The translations under genes were made by a program, and so were the position numbers. Of a DNA stretch of 46,732 nt, positions 16,698-28,224 are shown in pieces. The DNA lies in assembly GCF_001043955.1 (NCBI RefSeq), contig NZ_LABZ01000072.1, positions 1-46,732 of the forward strand. The letters are read 5' to 3'. The notes beneath the pieces were generated by a model. It worked only from the letters and a program-made list of their open reading frames with translations, ran no database searches and was not told the DNA's origin. Each line of letters starts with the position of its first letter. Within the stretch, counting starts at the first letter, position 1. The stretch comes from Methylobacterium tarhaniae (GTDB lineage: Bacteria; Pseudomonadota; Alphaproteobacteria; Rhizobiales; Beijerinckiaceae).

Positions 16698-17771
16698 ATG
16701 ACGACTGACCATTATTTGAGCGCCGGGGCGCCGGGGGCCGGGCCGGCAGCGCTGCCAAGAGGATTCCTGTCCGCAGGGGCGCTGCTCGCTCGCGGGGCGC
16801 TGCTCGCGCCCCTTTCGGGCGTCACCGACCTGCATATGCGCCGCATCGCCCGCCGGCTCGGCGCCACCGCGACCGTCTCCGAGATGGTGGCGGCGGAAGA
16901 TTTCGCCCGCGGCACCGAGGAGGCTCGCTTACGGGCGGAAGGCGAGGGCGTGCTGCCCCACGTGGTGCAGCTCGCGGGCTGCGACCCGCACTGGATGGCC
17001 GAAGGCGCGCGGCTGGCCGAGGCGAACGGCGCCGACGTGATCGACGTCAACATGGGCTGCCCGGCGAAGGCCGTGACCGGCGGGCAGGCCGGCTCGGCCC
17101 TGATGCGCGACCTCGACCATGCCGAGCGCCTGCTCGCGGCGGTGCGGGGCGCGGTGGCGGTGCCGGTCACCGTCAAGATGCGGCTCGGCTGGGACGATGC
17201 CACCCGCAATGCCCCCGACCTCGCCAGGCGCGCCGAGCGGCTCGGCTACGCCGCCGTCACGGTGCACGGCCGCACCCGGCAGCAATTCTATACCGGCCGC
17301 GCCGACTGGGCGGCGATCCGCGCGGTCGCGCAAGCCGTCGCGATCCCGGTCGTGGCCAATGGCGACATAGCTGGCCTCGACGATGCCCGGGCCTGCCTCG
17401 CGGCCTCCGGCGCCGACGCCGTGATGATCGGCCGGGCGGCGGTCGGGCGGCCCTGGCTCGTCGCCGCGGTGGCGGCGGGCCTCAGCAACGAGACGGTCGC
17501 GGAGCCGGATGCCGCGGCAAAGGCCGACCTCGCCGCCGAGCATTACGAGGGGCTGCTGGCGCTCTACGGTGCCCGGATGGGCGTGCGCCACGCCCGCAAG
17601 CACCTCGCGGCCTATGCCGACCATGCCGGCGGGCTCGACCGCGACGAGCGGACCCGGCTCGTCACCACCACCGACCCGGACGAGGCCGCGCGGCTCCTGC
17701 GGCGCGCCTTCGAGACCCCGGCCGCCCGGTCTGCAGGGCAGGCCGCACGGCCTGAAACTCAGGCCGCATGA
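16698..17771 (+). CDS. dusB: tRNA-dihydrouridine synthase DusB (NifR3)
   Basis: 357-residue FMN enzyme that reduces uridine to dihydrouridine in tRNA. The barrel begins [33 protein letters not shown] holds the catalytic cysteine; [20 protein letters not shown] and VANGDI with [13 protein letters not shown] line the FMN site. The position directly upstream of ntrBC is the classical nifR3-ntrB-ntrC order. Start ATG at 16698; a ribosome site is not obvious. The stop overlaps the ntrB start by four bases (ATGA), indicating translational coupling. The C-terminus has a short low-complexity tail. Confidence 0.93.
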   Translation: MTTDHYLSAGAPGAGPAALPRGFLSAGALLARGALLAPLSGVTDLHMRRIARRLGATATVSEMVAAEDFARGTEEARLRAEGEGVLPHVVQLAGCDPHWMAEGARLAEANGADVIDVNMGCPAKAVTGGQAGSALMRDLDHAERLLAAVRGAVAVPVTVKMRLGWDDATRNAPDLARRAERLGYAAVTVHGRTRQQFYTGRADWAAIRAVAQAVAIPVVANGDIAGLDDARACLAASGADAVMIGRAAVGRPWLVAAVAAGLSNETVAEPDAAAKADLAAEHYEGLLALYGARMGVRHARKHLAAYADHAGGLDRDERTRLVTTTDPDEAARLLRRAFETPAARSAGQAARPETQAA

Positions 17772-18928
17772 GGATGAGCGATGCGCCAGCCCCCCCTGCC
17801 GCCCGCACCCGGAAGGCGTCGTTCATGAGCGACCCGACGAGCGAGATGATCATCAACGCCCTGCCGCTGCCCGTCCTGACGATCGGCCCGGACGAGCGGA
17901 TCCTCCAGGTCAACATGGCGGCGGAGCACTTCTTCGACTATTCGCGCCGGATGATGCAGCGCCAGCGCCTGCGCGACATCATCCCGTTCTCCTCGCCGAT
18001 CATCGCCCTGGTGAACGAGGTGCGGCGGCGGCGCGCCAGCGTCAGCGAGTACCGGGTGGAACTCGCCTCGCCCCGCAGCGGCATCGAGCGCAGCGTCGAC
18101 GTGTTCGCGACCCATCTCGACGACGACCTCGTGGTGCTGATGCTCCAGGAGCGCACCATCGCCGACAAGATGAACCGCCAGCTCACCCACCGGGGTGCGG
18201 CCCGCTCGATGGTGGCGCTCGGCGCGATGCTGGCCCACGAGATCAAGAACCCGCTCGCCGGCATCCGCGGCGCGGCCCAGCTCCTCGAGCAGTCCGGCAC
18301 CGAGGACGACCGCCTCCTGACCCGGCTGATCTGCGACGAATCCGACCGCATCGTGCGGATCGTCGAGCGGATGGAGCTGTTCGGCGACGAGCGCCCGGTC
18401 GAGCGCGGCCCGGTCAACGTCCACGGCGTCCTCGACCAGGTGAAGCGCTCGGCCCAGTCGGGCTTTGCCCGCCACATCCGCTTCGTCGAGAACTACGACC
18501 CCTCGCTGCCGCCGGTGCTCGGCAACCGCGACCAGCTGATCCAGGTCATCCTGAACCTCGTCAAGAACGCCGCCGAGGCGATCGGCGCCGACGCGGTCGA
18601 CGGCGAGATCATCCTGTCGACCGCCTTCCGCACGGGCCTGCGCCTCCAGGTGCCGGGCTCGCGCGAGCGGGTCAGCCTGCCGATCGAGGTGGCGGTGCGC
18701 GACAACGGCCCGGGCGTCTCGGCCGAGCTCCTGCCGGACCTGTTCGATCCCTTCGTCACCACCAAGGCGCAGGGGTCGGGCCTCGGCCTGGCGCTCGTCG
18801 CCAAGATCGTCGGCGACCATGGCGGCATCGTCGAGTGCGATCCCGCCCCCCGCCGCACCACCTTCCGCGTCCTCCTGCCGATGTCGCATGCCCGCGACGG
18901 GCGCGAATCCTCCGCCGAGACCGAGTGA
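17768..18928 (+). CDS. ntrB: Nitrogen regulation sensor kinase NtrB (GlnL)
   Basis: 386-residue soluble histidine kinase that phosphorylates NtrC under nitrogen limitation and is controlled by PII proteins. A PAS domain spans about 25-130 ([26 protein letters not shown]), the H-box is [15 protein letters not shown] with His157, and the ATPase domain shows [22 protein letters not shown] and [17 protein letters not shown]. The start at 17768 overlaps the dusB stop; ATG 17774 is equally close and would change the protein by two residues. It is followed after five bases by ntrC. Confidence 0.93.
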   Translation: MRMSDAPAPPAARTRKASFMSDPTSEMIINALPLPVLTIGPDERILQVNMAAEHFFDYSRRMMQRQRLRDIIPFSSPIIALVNEVRRRRASVSEYRVELASPRSGIERSVDVFATHLDDDLVVLMLQERTIADKMNRQLTHRGAARSMVALGAMLAHEIKNPLAGIRGAAQLLEQSGTEDDRLLTRLICDESDRIVRIVERMELFGDERPVERGPVNVHGVLDQVKRSAQSGFARHIRFVENYDPSLPPVLGNRDQLIQVILNLVKNAAEAIGADAVDGEIILSTAFRTGLRLQVPGSRERVSLPIEVAVRDNGPGVSAELLPDLFDPFVTTKAQGSGLGLALVAKIVGDHGGIVECDPAPRRTTFRVLLPMSHARDGRESSAETE

Positions 18929-18933
18929 GCGCC

Positions 18934-20391
<1,458 letters not shown>

Positions 20392-21235
20392 GGCGCCGGC
20401 AGGGCCGGACCCGTGGACAACCGGCCCGGCGCAGCGCGGCATTCGGACGCATCCGTAGACAGCCACCTTCGCGCAGGCGCGTCATGCGGGATAATTCGGC
20501 AAGGCCGGGCCGGAGACGGGCCGGCCTGGTCCGTTTTTGGGCTGCCACGCGCTGCTGCCGCGCGACGCGGCATCGCGTCGGCGCCAGCGCTCAAGCTCGG
20601 CCCCGGATCGTACTTCCGCTGCGCTCGCCGTAATCCTTCAGCACACGCGAAGGATCTACCGCCACAATCTCGCACGGAACACAATCACAAGGGATGCCTC
20701 TTCGATCCCCATGATGATATCCATCTTGAGAATACGAATTCCCTCTACGCGGATTGACGACAAGGACTAGAGTACCGGAGCAACGGCGCGATTTCGGTCG
20801 ATCAGGCAGCATCGCAACGGCCACCGGAGGCATGCCTGGATTGGACGTCTGCGCGCCGATAGGCTGAGGCGAAACGTATTGGTTCGCGACTTTTATAAAT
20901 TATTAAGAGGTAGCCGGATCGGCCCGCCGGGCTCCGCGGGACGGCCCGATCCGCTGGCGGCCGCCCGGTCGCGGCGCTCCGGACAAACCCGTAAAGCACT
21001 GACAAAAAATCACATTTCCAGACTCCCGACGAATTCCCGGGGCCGCCCGTCCCCGCCCGGGCAGCGGCGGCCGTCGCTCACGTCCCGACGCAAGCGGCAA
21101 TCGGCATGACCCTGCGGAACCAAATGCCACTAAAGCAGATCCAACTCTTATGTTGATCGAGACACCTTGCGGTTGACGGAGACTGGCGTAACATCCATGA
21201 CCTCGGACGGGGGCCCGCACTTCTCGAGGACCGCA
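20392..21235. other. Regulatory region upstream of mucR
   Basis: About 840 bases without a supported gene. Bases 20640-20780 and 20870-20912 are AT-rich for this genome. TTGGTT at 20879 and TATTAA 16 bases further on could form a sigma-70 promoter; directly behind lies an imperfect hairpin with GGATCGG/CCGATCC arms (20916-20952). This could begin a long mucR leader or a small RNA. MucR/Ros proteins bind AT-rich DNA and repress their own genes, which fits the composition, but no single operator stands out. Confidence 0.4.
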
Positions 21236-21673
21236 ATGAGTTCAGCTGACCACGTCGAAACACCTCAGATGATCGGCCTCGTGTCCGATATTGTGTCGGC
21301 CTACGTGTCGAACAACAGCGTGCCGGTGGGCGAGCTGTCGAGCCTGATCCGCAGCGTCCACGAGGCGGTGGCCCGGCTCGGCTCGGCCGCGCCGGCCGAG
21401 CCCGGGCGGCTGACCCCGCCGGTGCCGATCAAGAAGACCGTGACGCCCGACTACCTGATCAGCCTGGAGGACGGGCGCCGGTACCGGACGCTCAAGCGCC
21501 ACTTGGCGGGACGTGGGCTCACCCCCGAACAGTACCGCCAGAAGTGGGGCCTGCCGCCGGACTATCCCATGGTCGCCGCCAACTACGCCGCCCAGCGCTC
21601 CGAGCTGGCCAAGAGCATCGGCCTCGGCCAGAAGCCGGTGGTTCGCCGCCCGCGCTCGAACCAGGCCGCCTGA
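21236..21673 (+). CDS. MucR/Ros-family transcriptional regulator
   Basis: 145-residue DNA-binding regulator of exopolysaccharide, motility and symbiosis-type genes in Rhizobiales. The N-terminal half carries the oligomerisation region (IGLVSDIVSAYVSNNSVP and VGELSSLIRSVHEAV). The C-terminal zinc-finger-like domain is recognised by LEDGRRYRTLKRHLAGRGLTPEQYRQKWGL and YPMVAANYAAQRSELAKSIGLG. The usual zinc ligands are largely absent: serine stands where the first cysteine is expected (ISLEDG) and AGRG replaces the segment with the last histidine. The ATG at 21236 is chosen for its GAGGA site five bases upstream; ATG 21197 and TTG 21167 are in frame but less good. It lies between ntrBC and ntrYX. 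Confidence 0.88.
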   Translation: MSSADHVETPQMIGLVSDIVSAYVSNNSVPVGELSSLIRSVHEAVARLGSAAPAEPGRLTPPVPIKKTVTPDYLISLEDGRRYRTLKRHLAGRGLTPEQYRQKWGLPPDYPMVAANYAAQRSELAKSIGLGQKPVVRRPRSNQAA

Positions 21674-21788
21674 GAGGCTTCGCCGCGGGGTTCTCCCGGG
21701 CCGGGCGGCCTGACCGCCGCCGGCCCCGATTGCCGCCGCATCGGCATCCGTATTAATTTCGCCACACTGTAGTGGCCTTGCACCACGG

Positions 21789-24077
21789 ATGCTGTTCACA
21801 CGTCGCCCCCGGGCTCCAGCGCCCCCCTCCGGCGCGCCCGGCCACACCGCCAGGCCGGCCGCGCCCGGGCTGGTTCAAGACGCCGCGCCGCGGGGTCCGG
21901 GCTGGTTCGGTGCCCTCGCGGTCATCGTCGCCCTGGCGCTGGCGCTCGCCACCTTCCTGATCCTGGTCGGCGCCACCGCGATCGCGCCGACCCACACGGT
22001 GGTGGTGGCTTTGCTGCTCAGCAACGTCGCCCTGGTGCTGCTGCTCGTCGTGGTGATCGCCTGGGAGGCGCGGGTCTTCCTGCGCGCCCGGCAGACCAAC
22101 GCCGCCGCCGCCCGGCTCCATACCCGCATCGTCGGGCTGTTCAGCCTGATCGCCACCCTGCCGACGGTGCTGCTCGCCGTGGTGGCGTCGATCACCCTGG
22201 AACGGGGCCTCTCGCCCTGGTTCTCCGACCGGATGCGCAACGTCGTGCTGATGTCGGTCGACGTGGCCGACGCCTACCTGACCAACCAGTGCCAGAGCCT
22301 CGCCCGCGAGGCCCGCATCCTCTCCGACGACCTCACCCGGGCGCGGCCCGCCTTCGACGTCGAGCGGGCCTGGTTCGAGAACTTCCTCACGGCGCGGGCC
22401 GCCTCGCTCGGCCTGCCGATCGCCCGGATCATGCGCTCGCCGACCGAGACCGTGGCGCGGGCCAATATCGACATCCTCAAGGACCCGCCGCTGCCCTCCG
22501 CCAGCGACTTCGAGGAGGCGTCGAAATCCGCCGACGCCACCTGCCTGCTGCCGCGGGAGGGGCGGGTCTTCGGCACGCTGATGAAGCTGCCGGCCTATGA
22601 CGACGCCTTCCTGTTGGTCGAGCGCGAGGTGACGCGGCTCGCGGTCGAGTTCCCGGGCGTGTCGCGGGCCGCCGCGACCGAATTCCTGACCATCGATGCC
22701 GGGCGGCGCAGCGTGCAGATCGCCTTCGCGACGATGTTCGCGCTGATCGCCCTGATCGCGCTCCTCTCGGCGGTGTGGTTCGGGCTCAATTTCGCCAACC
22801 GCTTCGTGGCGCCGATCCGCCGGCTGATCAACGCCGCCGACCAGGTCGCGTCCGGCAACTACTACGCCCAGGTCCCGTTCCGGAAGACGGAGGGCGACCT
22901 GCAGCACCTGGGCGAGAGCTTCAACAAGATGACCCAGGAGCTGAGCCGCCAGCGCACCACCCTGATCGAGCAGAGCGAGCAGATCGACAGCCGCCGCCGC
23001 TTCACCGAGGCGGTGCTGGCCGGGGTGCCGGCCGGAATCATCGGCGTCGACGGGCGCGGGGTCATCACCATCGCCAACCCGTCCGCCGAGCGGATGCTCG
23101 GGCGCTCCGCCGCCGACCTCGTCGGCGAGCCCCTGGAGGCGGTGATGCCCGAGCTCGGCGGCCTGCCGGGGGATACCCGCACCCGCCCGACCCAGCAGCA
23201 GATCCAGATCGCCCGCAACGGCCGCGAGCGCACCATCGACGTGCGCACCACGAGCGAGCAGTCGCAGGACGGCGACCGGGGCTACGTCGTCACCCTCGAC
23301 GACATCACCGACCTGGTGACGGCGCAGCGCACCTCGGCCTGGGCCGACGTCGCCCGCCGCATCGCCCACGAGATCAAGAACCCGCTGACCCCGATCCAGC
23401 TCTCGGCCGAGCGCATCCGCCGCAAGTACGGGAAAGTCATCATCACCGACAAGGAGGTCTTCGAGCAGTGCGTCGCCACGATCGTGCGCCAGGTCGACGA
23501 CATCAAGCGGATGGTGGACGAGTTCTCGTCCTTCGCGCGGATGCCCAAGCCGGCGATCGCCCGCAACGACCTGACCGAGATCGTCAAGCAGAACCTGTTC
23601 ATGATGCGGGTGGCGCATCCCGACGTGACCTTCACGCTCGAGGAGGGCGCGGCCCGGGTGAGCGCCGCCTTCGACACCCGGCTCCTGTCGCAGGCGATCA
23701 CCAACATCCTCAAGAACGCCGTCGAGGCGGTGCAGGCGGTGCCGGAGGACGTGCGCGGGGAGAGCCTGATCGCGGTGCGCCTCTACGAGGAGGGCGAATC
23801 CGCGGTGATCGAGATCACCGATACCGGCAAGGGATTCCCCCAGGAAGGGCGCCAGCGGCTGCTCGAACCCTATATGACCACCCGCGAGGGAGGCACGGGC
23901 CTCGGATTGGCGATCGTGAGCAAGGTCTTGGAAGAGCACGGCGGCGGCATCGAGCTGAACGACAACCCGCGCGGGCGCGGCGGGCAGGTGCGCATGCGGG
24001 TCCTGAAAGAGGTGCGGCGCGACGAGCCGTCGGGCCGGTCCGCGCGGCCGGCCCCGGCGCCGGAGCCCGCCGCGTGA
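21789..24077 (+). CDS. ntrY: Nitrogen/redox sensor histidine kinase NtrY
   Basis: 762-residue membrane kinase. Several N-terminal membrane segments (about 40-65, 75-98, 118-138 and 310-335) bracket a periplasmic region; then HAMP (FVAPIRRLINAADQVASG), PAS (FTEAVLAGVPAGIIGVDG), H-box [15 protein letters not shown] with His527, N-box ITNILKNAVEAVQAV, and G2 GGTGLGLAIVSKVLEEHGG. Full length for the family. It phosphorylates NtrX; in related bacteria the pair responds to nitrogen, redox state and envelope conditions. ntrX follows after 117 bases. Confidence 0.94.
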   Translation: MLFTRRPRAPAPPSGAPGHTARPAAPGLVQDAAPRGPGWFGALAVIVALALALATFLILVGATAIAPTHTVVVALLLSNVALVLLLVVVIAWEARVFLRARQTNAAAARLHTRIVGLFSLIATLPTVLLAVVASITLERGLSPWFSDRMRNVVLMSVDVADAYLTNQCQSLAREARILSDDLTRARPAFDVERAWFENFLTARAASLGLPIARIMRSPTETVARANIDILKDPPLPSASDFEEASKSADATCLLPREGRVFGTLMKLPAYDDAFLLVEREVTRLAVEFPGVSRAAATEFLTIDAGRRSVQIAFATMFALIALIALLSAVWFGLNFANRFVAPIRRLINAADQVASGNYYAQVPFRKTEGDLQHLGESFNKMTQELSRQRTTLIEQSEQIDSRRRFTEAVLAGVPAGIIGVDGRGVITIANPSAERMLGRSAADLVGEPLEAVMPELGGLPGDTRTRPTQQQIQIARNGRERTIDVRTTSEQSQDGDRGYVVTLDDITDLVTAQRTSAWADVARRIAHEIKNPLTPIQLSAERIRRKYGKVIITDKEVFEQCVATIVRQVDDIKRMVDEFSSFARMPKPAIARNDLTEIVKQNLFMMRVAHPDVTFTLEEGAARVSAAFDTRLLSQAITNILKNAVEAVQAVPEDVRGESLIAVRLYEEGESAVIEITDTGKGFPQEGRQRLLEPYMTTREGGTGLGLAIVSKVLEEHGGGIELNDNPRGRGGQVRMRVLKEVRRDEPSGRSARPAPAPEPAA

Positions 24078-24194
24078 GGCGCCCGACCCGCCGCCGCGGC
24101 CGGCACGGCCTGAATCACCACAGCCCAATTCGTCACAGCACGGGGTGCGGGGCCGGCCGGCCTGCCACCCGCATCGCGGGGAGGCCCTGAAGCC

Positions 24195-25565
24195 ATGAGC
24201 GCCGACATTCTGATCGTCGATGACGAAGCCGACATCCGCGAGCTCGTCGCCGGCATCCTCGACGACGAGGGCCACCGCACCCGGACCGCCGGCTCCTCCG
24301 ACGAGGCGCTGGCGGCGATCGAGGCGCGCCGCCCGCACCTCGTCTTCCTCGACATCTGGCTCCAGGGCTCGCGCCTCGACGGGCTGCAGGTGCTCGACGT
24401 GATCAAGGCCCAGGCCCCGGACCTGCCGGTGGTGATGATCTCGGGCCACGGCAACATCGAGACCGCGGTCTCGGCGATCAAGGCGGGCGCCTACGACTTC
24501 ATCGAGAAGCCGTTCAAGGCCGACCGGCTGATCCTGGTCGCCGAGCGGGCGCTGGAGGCCTCGCGCCTCAAGCGCGAGGTGCGCGACCTCAAGGCGCGCT
24601 CCGGCCAGGCGAGCCGCATCGTCGGCGCCTCCGTCGCGGCCAACCAGCTGCGCCAGACCGTCGAGCGGGTCGCCCCCACCAACGCCCGGGTGATGATCTC
24701 GGGCGCGCCGGGCTCCGGCAAGGAATTGTCGGCCCGCACCATCCACGCCGCCTCGTCGCGGGCGAACGGGCCCTTCGTGGTGATCAACGCCGCCACGATC
24801 ACGCCGGAGACGATGGAGGCCGAGCTGTTCGGCGTCGAGGCCGCCGACGGCAAGCCGCGCCGGGTCGGGGCGCTGGAGGAGGCCCATGGCGGCAGCCTCT
24901 ACATCGACGAGGTCGCGGACATGCCCCGCGAGACCCAGAACCGCATCCTGCGGGTCCTCGTCGACCAGAACTTCCAGCGCGTCGGCGGCACCACGCGGGT
25001 CCATGTCGACGTGCGGATCATCTCGTCCTCGTCGCGCGACCTCGCCGAGGAGATCGCCGGCGGGCGCTTCCGCGAGGACCTGTTCCATCGCCTCAGCGTC
25101 GTCCCGATCCGGGTGCCGTCGCTGGCGGAGCGACGCGAGGACGTGCCGGAGCTGATCGCGTTCTTCATGGAGCAGATCTCGGCCGCCACCGGCCTGCCGC
25201 AAAGGCGCATCGCCGCCGACGCGATGGCGGTGCTGCAATCGCACGACTGGCCCGGCAACGTCCGCCAGCTGCGCAACAACGTCGAGCGGCTGATGATCCT
25301 GACGCAAGGCGATCCGGAGACCGAGGTCACGACCGAGATGCTGCCGAGCGAGGTCGGCGCGCTGGTGCCGACCACCCCGAGCGGCGCCGGCGGCGAGAAG
25401 CTGATGAGCCTGGCGCTCCGCGAGGCGCGCGAGATCTTCGAGCGCGAATACCTGGTGGCGCAGATCGCCCGGTTCTCCGGCAACATCTCCCGCACCGCCG
25501 AGTTCATCGGCATGGAACGCTCGGCCCTGCACCGGAAGCTGAAGTCGCTCGGCATCGGCGCCTGA
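24195..25565 (+). CDS. ntrX: Response regulator NtrX
   Basis: 456-residue regulator. Receiver 1-120 with Asp53 in LVFLDIWLQG; AAA+ domain with Walker A GAPGSGKE and Walker B GGSLYIDEVADMP; Fis-type HTH at the C-terminus (ISRTAEFIGMERSALHRKLK). The GAFTGA loop that contacts sigma-54 is missing: between AELFG and the Walker B strand only a short unrelated stretch occurs. This is known for alphaproteobacterial NtrX and implies it does not act as a classical sigma-54 activator. Partner of NtrY. Confidence 0.93.
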   Translation: MSADILIVDDEADIRELVAGILDDEGHRTRTAGSSDEALAAIEARRPHLVFLDIWLQGSRLDGLQVLDVIKAQAPDLPVVMISGHGNIETAVSAIKAGAYDFIEKPFKADRLILVAERALEASRLKREVRDLKARSGQASRIVGASVAANQLRQTVERVAPTNARVMISGAPGSGKELSARTIHAASSRANGPFVVINAATITPETMEAELFGVEAADGKPRRVGALEEAHGGSLYIDEVADMPRETQNRILRVLVDQNFQRVGGTTRVHVDVRIISSSSRDLAEEIAGGRFREDLFHRLSVVPIRVPSLAERREDVPELIAFFMEQISAATGLPQRRIAADAMAVLQSHDWPGNVRQLRNNVERLMILTQGDPETEVTTEMLPSEVGALVPTTPSGAGGEKLMSLALREAREIFEREYLVAQIARFSGNISRTAEFIGMERSALHRKLKSLGIGA

Positions 25566-25851
25566 TCCTTCAAGGGGCGGGATCCGGGCCCGGCATTTGG
25601 GGATGCGGAGCCCCGGCCTTTCTGCTAGGCGGTCCTGTGGCCCGAGCGCGACAGGATCGCGGGCGCGGCCGGATGCGGCAGATTCGGCGGCCCGGGGATT
25701 TCCCCTGCGGCCAGTCTGCACTTGCGCCCGGACGAGCTTCACCGTGTAATGGGGCGGCCGGTTCCCGGGGTGGCGCGCCGCGCTTCCCGCAACACAACAA
25801 CACGGACCGACCCGTCGACAGGACTGGCAGCGGGTTCAAAGGACAAGAAGA

Positions 25852-26106
25852 ATGGCGGGCGAACGCGCTCAGAATCTGCAGGACACCTTCCTCAACCACG
25901 TTCGCAAGAACAAGATTCCGCTGACGATCTTCTTGGTCAACGGCGTGAAGTTGCAGGGTGTCGTGACCTGGTTCGACAACTTCTGCGTGCTGCTGCGGCG
26001 CGACGGACACTCGCAGCTGGTCTACAAGCACGCGATCTCGACGATCATGCCGGGTCATCCCGTGCAGCTCTTCGAGCAGGGCGAGGAGGGGGCCGAGAAG
26101 GCCTGA
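25852..26106 (+). CDS. hfq: RNA chaperone Hfq
   Basis: 84-residue Sm-like hexamer-forming protein that pairs small RNAs with mRNAs. Sm1 ([21 protein letters not shown], proximal face) and Sm2 ([10 protein letters not shown], the K-H signature) are intact. The C-terminal tail is short and acidic, as in alphaproteobacteria. CAAAGGACAAGAAG upstream provides the ribosome site. Position after ntrX and before hflX is conserved. A strong terminator follows, so hflX is probably transcribed from its own promoter. Confidence 0.97.
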
Positions 26107-26177
26107 TCCCATCCCGGGGAAACCGGCGCGAGCGGCGTGGCCTGCCAAGGCCCCGCAGGCTCGCCCATGCCAGTGTC

Positions 26178-26204
26178 CAGGCCGCATCGTGCGGCCTGTT
26201 TTTT
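26178..26204 (+). terminator. Rho-independent terminator between hfq and hflX
   Basis: Perfect 9-base stem CAGGCCGCA (26178-26186) with TGCGGCCTG (26190-26198), loop TCG, followed by six Ts (26199-26204). It ends 137 bases before the hflX start. Confidence 0.92.
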
Positions 26205-26340
26205 GTCGGCCCCGCCTCTTCGTCGCCGGAGCTTGCGAATCCGGGGCCGCGGGCGCGCCCTGCCGCTTGATTATCGCACGCGCTCATCCAACCTCTGTCC
26301 GATGGACTCCCGATGGATTGCGGGAGCAGCCGGAGACACG

Positions 26341-27720
26341 ATGGAACCGCGGATACCGGGCGAGATCCGCCTGCAGCGCCAGGCCGAGCCGGAGGCCGCG
26401 ATCGCGGCCGAGACCCGCACGCTGGTGATCGGCCCCTACCAGACCCGACGCGATGCCAACGGCGAGCCGCGGCCGCCGCTCGCCCGCCTCGACGAGGCGG
26501 TGGGGCTGGCCGCCGCGATTGAGCTCGACGTTGCCGACAAGCTCCTCGTCACCGTCCAGCAGATCCGGCCCTCGACCTATCTCGGCAAGGGCCGGGTGGA
26601 GGAGATCGCCGGGCGCGTCGAGGCCGAGGGCATCCGCCTCGTGGTGATGGATTGCGCGCTCTCGCCGGTGCAGCAGCGCAACCTGGAAAAGGCCTGGGGC
26701 GTCAAGGTCATCGACCGCACCGGCCTGATCCTAGAGATCTTCGGGCGCCGCGCCTCGACCCGCGAGGGCACGCTGCAGGTCGAGCACGCGCACCTCGCCT
26801 ACCAGCGCAGCCGGCTGGTGCGGTCCTGGACCCACCTCGAGCGCCAGCGCGGCGGCTTCGGCTTCCTCGGCGGCCCGGGCGAGACGCAGATCGAGGCCGA
26901 CCGGCGGATGATCCAGGAGCGGATGACCCGAATCGAGCGCGAGCTGGAGACCGTCACCCGCACCCGCGGCCTGCACCGCCGCTCCCGGCGCCGGGTGCCG
27001 TACCCGATCGTGGCCCTCGTCGGCTATACCAATGCCGGCAAGTCGACCCTGTTCAACCGCCTGACCCGGGCCGAGGTCCTGGCCGAGAACATGCTGTTCG
27101 CGACCCTCGACCCGACCGCCCGGGCGATCAAGCTGCCGCATGGCGAGACCGCGATCCTGTCCGACACCGTCGGCTTCATCTCCGACCTGCCGACGATGCT
27201 GATCGCCGCCTTCCGGGCGACGCTGGAGGACGTGATCGAGGCCGACATCCTGCTCCACGTCCGCGACATCGCCCACGAGGACGCGGAGGCGCAAGGGGCC
27301 GACGTGGCGCAGGTCCTAGCCGAGCTCGGCATCGAGCCCGACGCCGACCGCATCATCGAGGTCTGGAACAAGGCCGACCTCCTCGACGAGGCGGAGCGCG
27401 AGCGCCTGCTCAACCTGAGCCGACCAAATGGCAAGGAGGGGCCGAAGCCCGTCCTGCTCTCGGCGCTGACCGGCGAGGGCATCGACCGCCTGATGAGCCG
27501 GATCGAGGCCCGGATCGCCGCCGCCCGCACGAGCTTCGCGGTGATCCTGGAGCCGGCGCAGGGCGCCGAGCTGCACTGGCTCTACGAGAATGCCGAGGTG
27601 CTCGACCGCCGCGAGGATGCCGAGGGCGCGATGCACCTCGTGGTCCGGGTCGCGCCCGAGAAGGAACCGCGGTTCCTCAACCGGTTCGGGGCGGCGCGGC
27701 GGTTGCGAGGGGGTGGGTAG
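26341..27720 (+). CDS. hflX: GTPase HflX (ribosome splitting/rescue factor)
   Basis: 459-residue cytosolic GTPase that binds the 50S subunit. The N-terminal HflX domain ([61 protein letters not shown]) and the helical region ending [13 protein letters not shown] are followed by the G domain: G1 GYTNAGKST starting near residue 228, G3 LSDTVGFI, G4 NKAD and G5 [11 protein letters not shown] 26341 has GGAGA upstream; an in-frame ATG at 26302 would add 13 residues. Complete compared with the family. Confidence 0.94.
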   Translation: MEPRIPGEIRLQRQAEPEAAIAAETRTLVIGPYQTRRDANGEPRPPLARLDEAVGLAAAIELDVADKLLVTVQQIRPSTYLGKGRVEEIAGRVEAEGIRLVVMDCALSPVQQRNLEKAWGVKVIDRTGLILEIFGRRASTREGTLQVEHAHLAYQRSRLVRSWTHLERQRGGFGFLGGPGETQIEADRRMIQERMTRIERELETVTRTRGLHRRSRRRVPYPIVALVGYTNAGKSTLFNRLTRAEVLAENMLFATLDPTARAIKLPHGETAILSDTVGFISDLPTMLIAAFRATLEDVIEADILLHVRDIAHEDAEAQGADVAQVLAELGIEPDADRIIEVWNKADLLDEAERERLLNLSRPNGKEGPKPVLLSALTGEGIDRLMSRIEARIAAARTSFAVILEPAQGAELHWLYENAEVLDRREDAEGAMHLVVRVAPEKEPRFLNRFGAARRLRGGG

Positions 27721-27880
27721 GGCCTCCCGAGCGATCGCGACGGGTCGCCCTCTCGCCCGCCGGACGACGCCCGGGTCGGATGGCAAACGAAATCCACGTT
27801 TCGTGAACGTGACGCATGTAGGCTCGCGATTGGACGGTGACGATGTGCATCGCCACCGATTCGGGACAAGAGCTTCACGC

Positions 27881-28224
27881 ATGACCATCCTCGGCCGATG
27901 GCCGCTCCTGATCGTCATGGCGGGCCTGTGCGTGAGTGCTGGTGCCTGCAGTTTCCTCACGAGGACGGAGGCACCTCCGCGAGCGGCCGGACGCTCTCGG
28001 GCTACCTCGATGGCCGTTCTATCGACTTCAAGGCGAGAGACGGCCTCGAATGTCGCGGTTCGTACAAGCACGGGTTCTTCGGCGGCGAAGGCAGCGTGCG
28101 CCGCTCCGACGGCAGGACCGGCACCGTCTCGATGGTATCGACCCAATCGCTTCTCGGCCCGGGTCACAGCGAAGGACGCGGCGAAGGGATGATCGGCGAT
28201 GAAAGGTTCGCATTCACCTACTGA
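27881..28224 (+). pseudogene. Small lipoprotein gene interrupted by a frameshift
   Basis: Two frames together make one sensible protein. From ATG 27881 the frame encodes a lipoprotein signal (MTILGRWPLLIVMAGLCVSA, then GAC lipobox cysteine) and then turns into Arg/Ser-rich nonsense. The frame one base back encodes GRTLSGYLDGRSIDFKARDG, LECRGSYKHGFFGGEGSVRR and GEGMIGDERFAFTY up to the stop at 28224, a Gly-rich beta-type domain. The switch must lie near 27960-27990. A single-base indel in the strain, or a sequencing error, would explain it. The downstream DUF4926-like gene overlaps its end by 26 bases. Function unknown; the product would sit at the inner face of the outer membrane. Confidence 0.55.

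Noticed and set aside
21753..25742. Open frame of 1329 codons on the minus strand
   Set aside because: Antisense shadow of ntrY and ntrX; composition is His/Arg/Asp/Gly-rich without any fold pattern.
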